64,000 bases of DNA from Ochotona curzoniae (taxonomy: Eukaryota; Chordata; Mammalia; Lagomorpha; Ochotonidae): NCBI RefSeq assembly GCF_017591425.1, contig NW_024467106.1:23922501-23986500 (forward strand), given 5' to 3'. Of this stretch, positions 59,957-64,000 are shown piece after piece. Below the pieces are notes generated by a model that ran no database searches, was not told where the DNA came from, and was given only the letters and a program-made list of their open reading frames with translations. Every line of letters starts with the position of its first letter. Position 1 is the first letter of the stretch. The translations under genes were made by a program, and so were the position numbers.

Positions 59957-60197
59957 TCCATCAACTGTTTCACTCCCCAAATTGCTGCAGTTGGTCAGGC
60001 CTGAGCTAGGCTGAAGCCAGGAGCTTGGCACTCCATGAATGTCAGGAGGCCAAGTAATTGGGTTGTCTTCTGCTTTTTCAGGTACATTAGCAAGGAGTGG
60101 ATTTGAAGCAGAGGAGCCAGGACTTGAACTAGCGCTTATATGAGATGGGAGCATTGCAAACAGCGACTTAACCAGCTTCACCGCAAAGCTGATCCCT
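59866..60197 (-). mobile_element. Old CSINE carrying an (AC)n microsatellite
   Basis: Reverse SINE: 'tttttagaaaatatttatttgtgagacagagtt', the AC run, 'ccatcaactgtttcactccccaaattgctgcag', 'gacttgaactagcgcttatatgagatggg' and the 'gacttaaccagcttcaccgcaaagctgatccc' end. Confidence 0.83.
59911..59954 (+). repeat. (AC)22 microsatellite
   Basis: About 22 uninterrupted AC units in the place where CSINEs carry their GAGA-rich segment, so it probably grew from the SINE's own low-complexity stretch. Confidence 0.95.
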
Positions 60198-60371
60198 AGT
60201 CTATTTGTCTGTAAAGAAATACAGTACCATCCAGCTGTAGGCAACTGCCTAGGTTACCTTGTACCAGGGCAGGTGTTCTACTGTTGGGACAAAAGGAGCC
60301 TAGTGGGCATTCTGGGCCTAGTTAATGCCAAATTTGTCTTAATAATACCAGTATGCAAGTATAATTGCTAG
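60198..60371. other. No gene recognised
   Basis: Short unassigned stretch between SINE and L1-like sequence. Confidence 0.4.
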
Positions 60372-60560
60372 TTTTTTTTTTATTTTAACAATGACACAAA
60401 CTTACATAGACATTGTATATTTTTAAGACTTATTTTATATCATAGCTTCTGGGACTTCCCCCTCACCTTCACTGATTTCCTCTATATTATTACAAAAGTA
60501 TAGCCCTCCATAAACAGACTATCATTTGCTATTTAAGGATATTATTCTGCTATTTAAATG
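60372..60560 (-). mobile_element. Probable older L1 3' end
   Basis: T-run, 'aacaatgacacaaac', 'tcatagcttctgggacttccccctcacc' and 'tgatttcctctatattattacaaaagta' follow the order of the L1 3' ends at 1.05 and 55.9 kb but are much more diverged. Confidence 0.5.
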
Positions 60561-62154
60561 TATCAGAATGTTCCTTGGTCTGTGGCTGCAATAAGGTAGA
60601 CTCTGTCAACCAATAGACCTTGGAAAGATTTTCTCAACCTTGGAGCAAGTTTACCAGCATCTTCTCAAACTGTTAAAACCACTCAGGTAACACCTTAGAA
60701 TCACACGTCACTACATCTGGGGTTCTCTAAGGAGCCGTTAACCGACTGTCCCCCCATTCCTGGGTGCTAATGTAGTTTGAGAGCAAGGAGCAGCTTCCTC
60801 CCTCTCCTGTGGACACTGGAAGCATTTGTCCTACCCACCCTCCTCCATATGTGACCCTCCCCACCTTAACCAGAGGCCCGAATGGGCTTGCATCCTTCTG
60901 AATTATGTAAGCAATATTACAAACAAAATTTGAAAATTAAAAAACGAGGTACCTTAAACAATTTCGGAATTCCATTTCTTATTTATCCTATTGACAAAAA
61001 TTAAGCAAGAATTTGAATGATATCTAGGGCTAGGAAGAACAAAACTATGTAAGAACACATTGGTGCTGAGCTAGTAGATGTTACATCTCCTTAGTCTCAA
61101 TGGCAATCTAAGTATAAGCTAAAATCGCGTATACCTTTAGTTCTATGCATTATGGCATGAAAAGGCAGCTCAACGTACCCTCACAAATTGTGCTAAGATG
61201 TACACACATACACACATACATATATACATGGTTAATCATTTAATATTTTGATGTAGAAAAATATTCAAAAACCATGAACAAAGAAACACGAATACATTAC
61301 TAAAGATCTAGCAACAATCTGGCCTTTGAAATCAACTGAGAACTGAGAAACATGTTATTGAAAAGAACAGGGTATATACTGAAAAGGAAGGATTTCTAAG
61401 ATATTAAATGAAGAAAAAGCAATTTAAAGAACAAATTGCACACGTGTAGTATGATTCTGAGTAAATAAAGGATATGCAGGTTTTTTTTTTCTAGGTGAAG
61501 ACAAAAGTCAATACTAATAGTTATTAGCTTTGAGAAGATAGATTCGTTGAAGGGAGGCCTTTCCTTTTTATTTGATGATGTCCTCTGTGTCCTATAAAGC
61601 AACTTGGATATATTTAATTTTAAATGGTGACAAGAGATGGATGGCTGGTGAGTTCTTAGACTGACATTTTATTTCTATAAATATACAAACGAGATGTGTA
61701 TGCATGTGTTAGAATTATTCAAACTTCTTAATAAGTTTCACCATTATTTTAAGTAGCCAGCAGTTATAAAGAAGAGTTTTGAATTTTCTCTGTTACAATA
61801 TGAAATGCCTCGATGAGTTTATAGCTCATTTCAGTCGTCTGAGCAAGCACTCTAGCACTGTAATAGCTCTAAGCCTTTTTGAAGCAGAGTTAAGGATAAG
61901 AAAGCACACAACTGAATAGTGGCAAAATTTATGGTACACTCAATATATGCCATAAATTTTCATTTGCTACCCCATGGGTTAAGTAAATTTGCATATTCAC
62001 CTTTTGGAAAATAGGAAATAGAATCCAAATCACTCAAGCATTAATGTTATTTTACAAGGTAAAATATACATCAAAAAAAATAGAGTTGGCATCTACTTTC
62101 AGATGTTTTATTCTAAATTCAATTTGTTCTAAATTCAGTTTTTTTTTCAGTTTT
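60561..62154. other. No gene recognised
   Basis: Mostly AT-rich. 60720-60900 is a more GC-rich stretch that may extend the old L1 3' UTR. A short CA/TA tract lies at 61201-61232. Confidence 0.4.
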
Positions 62155-62485
62155 AAAAAGGATGTTTTTATTTTTATTGCAGAATCAGATATACAGAGAG
62201 GAGGAGAGACAAAGAGGAAGATCTTCTGTCTGTTGATTCACTCTCCAAGCGGCCACAATGGTCGGAGCTGAGCCAATCCAAAGCTAGAAGTGGACTCAGA
62301 GCCTCTTCCAGGTCTCCCATGCTGGTGCAGGGTCCCAAAGCTTTGGGCCGTCCTCAACTGCTTTCCCAGGTCACAGGCAGGGAGCTGGATAGGAAGCAGG
62401 GCTGCCAGGACTAGAACTGGCAAAATATGGGATTCTGGCAGGTTCAAGGCAAAGACTTTAGCTGCTAGGCTACCATGCTGGGCCC
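62155..62485 (-). mobile_element. CSINE, full-length, moderately diverged
   Basis: Reverse CSINE from 'aaaaaggatgtttttatttttattgc' to gggccc at 62485. It lacks the 'cccat' of the cccatatgggat motif (aaaatatgggat near 62424). Confidence 0.92.
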
Positions 62486-62991
62486 ATTTTTTTTTCACTT
62501 CTACAAGAGAAATCTGAAAGTACAGAAATGACATATGAATTACAAAATATAGAAGTTGTTAAATATATGAATGTAGCCAGTTTTGAAGATCAGACAAAGA
62601 TTGTGGAAATAGTTATTAAAAAACACTTAACTTGAAAAATATAATAAATTTGAGTTCAAAAATAACCTTAAAAACTGAACAGTTTGCTAGTAGACTCCCT
62701 CAGGAAGAGATTGAACTATGAACAATGAAATATAATACTAGTTTTGGAACCTAAAAATATATTTAGGTTTCCTGTCCTAAGACTTGCTCATATTAAAAAT
62801 AAAAGTAACCCTTAGTTTTCTCCGAGCTTCTTTGCTGCTGACTGCAGGATAGACTAAAGCTCTTGTGCAAAGTTTTAATACTGTCCGTGTGAGAGAACTG
62901 TACAGAATATTACCCGAGGAATAGGAGGTAGGCGTGTATTGGAGGAAGCCCCATCTTAAAAATGTGGCTAATGAAAATTTGGGGGATGAGG
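62486..62991. other. No gene recognised
   Basis: AT-rich unique sequence. Confidence 0.45.
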
Positions 62992-63312
62992 AGGGGCAAC
63001 ACAATGGTTCAATGGTTGAACCTCCACCTCCAAGTACCATCATCTCATATGGGCACTGGTTCATGTCCCGGCTGCTCCACTTCATATCCAGCTCATTCCT
63101 TATGGCCTGGGAAAGCAGTGGAGGGCCACCCAAGTCCTCAGGACCCTACATCCATGTGAAAGATCTAGAAGAAACTTTTAACTCCTGGCTTCAGATTGGC
63201 TCAGTTCTGACTATCGTGACCATTTAGGGAGTGAACCAGTAGATGGAAGATATTTCTGTCTCTCTTCTTTGTAAATCAGTGTTTCTAATGAAAATAAATC
63301 TTTTAAGAGAAA
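62992..63312 (+). mobile_element. CSINE, older full-length copy
   Basis: Plus-strand SINE: 'ggggcaacacaatggttcaatggttgaacc', 'catctcatatgggcactggttcatgtcccggctgctcc', and the 'aatgaaaataaatctttt' tail. Confidence 0.88.
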
Positions 63313-64000
63313 AAGGCATTTTAGTATCAAAGCTGAAGTAGAAAGATATGGAAGGAGCATGTATACCCATAGACTCGAGAGAATAAACTAAGATAAAAAC
63401 ATGCATATTCAAAGGAGAAAGGAAGGACATGTTAGTATCTTCCATCTGTATTTCTTCACTTGAATTTGATTTTGGATTAATGACCATCTGTTGGGAAACA
63501 GTTGTGGGAAGACTCTGAAACTTGATTCTTACACTCATATTCTTTGGTGCATCAGAAGTATTATTGCCTGCGGGGGAGGAGCCTGAGGCAGAGTGTTGTA
63601 ATGGCCACTAAAGCTCATCCTGTAGGGCCTGAAACTGATGTGGTCACACAAACAAATTGATCACTATAGGCAGTCAAACTACCTGACTGAAGTTTGCATG
63701 AGGTTGCACAGTTTAACTTTTAAAATCTCATTTTCTTAGCACTGCTTGTTAGATTACCCTTAGATTTCTTCCTCTCAAAACAATCAGATTTTACTCATAG
63801 CAGTTCACAATATGCATCTTACAAAAAGTATGGACTCATTGATTTACATAGCAAGAAAGACCTACTAAACTCACTAAAAAACTCACTAAAAAATTGATGG
63901 TTCACAGGCTGGGTCTCTGTTGATTAGATGGATCTGTAACAGTACTGGCACCAGTCTCCCCACATTCTATAAATATCCTGGAACCTTGACCAGTAAAGCT
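63313..64000. other. No gene recognised
   Basis: Unassigned sequence to the window end. Confidence 0.45.

Noticed and set aside
1..64000. CRISPR arrays, operons, phage or bacterial mobile elements
   Set aside because: No regularly spaced direct repeats or dense bacterial coding. All dispersed repeats are vertebrate retroelements.

Overview
The window looks like nuclear DNA of a lagomorph, most likely a pika (Ochotona) rather than a rabbit. The sequence is AT-rich and CpG-poor, with no dense coding. More than 30 copies of a tRNA-derived C-type SINE (CSINE) are present. The least diverged copies (about 0.7, 14.1, 17.9, 25.0 and 51.8 kb) differ from the rabbit C-repeat consensus as I remember it. 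L1 3' ends carrying a G-rich polypurine block add to this picture. Ancient mammal-wide repeats (L2, MIR, old L1) supply the background. The pika assignment is inference.

Genes: I find no intact protein-coding gene. The only clear gene remains are two family-13 olfactory receptor (OR) loci. At 10.6-11.6 kb (+) lies a near-intact OR13D1-like receptor that is disabled by what looks like one 2-base deletion between 10800 and 10801. At 21.8-22.6 kb (-) lies a much older OR13C-like pseudogene with stops and frameshifts. The pair suggests the edge of an OR13 cluster like the one on human 9q31.1. A 32-base copy of the 5' end of U2 snRNA sits at 8046-8077 between perfect 15-base direct repeats.

Layout: 0.7-2.1 kb is a 5'-truncated L1 with a young CSINE in its tail. 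2.1-10.5 kb is unique sequence plus old L1 pieces, a 90-base inverted repeat (6423-6512 and 7229-7318) and the U2 fragment. 10.5-22.6 kb holds the OR loci and scattered CSINEs. 23.5-37 kb is dense in CSINE and L1 pieces, including a CSINE inside a CSINE. 37-48 kb has fewer repeats, with an L2 at 43.4 kb and a possible conserved noncoding stretch at 44.5-44.9 kb. 48.1-51.7 kb is a long, broken minus-strand L1 interrupted by CSINEs. 52-64 kb holds old SINEs, an L1 inserted in a SINE tail (55.6-56.7 kb), an unclassified LTR-like stretch (57.2-58.8 kb) and an (AC)22 microsatellite.

The remaining open reading frames are short and fall in repeats or in sequence I cannot assign. The window's history is mainly retrotransposition by L1 machinery (L1, CSINE, U2 fragment) around decaying olfactory receptor genes. 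I see no new enzymatic or defence system. Repeat family names are from recognition by eye and have not been run through a repeat library.
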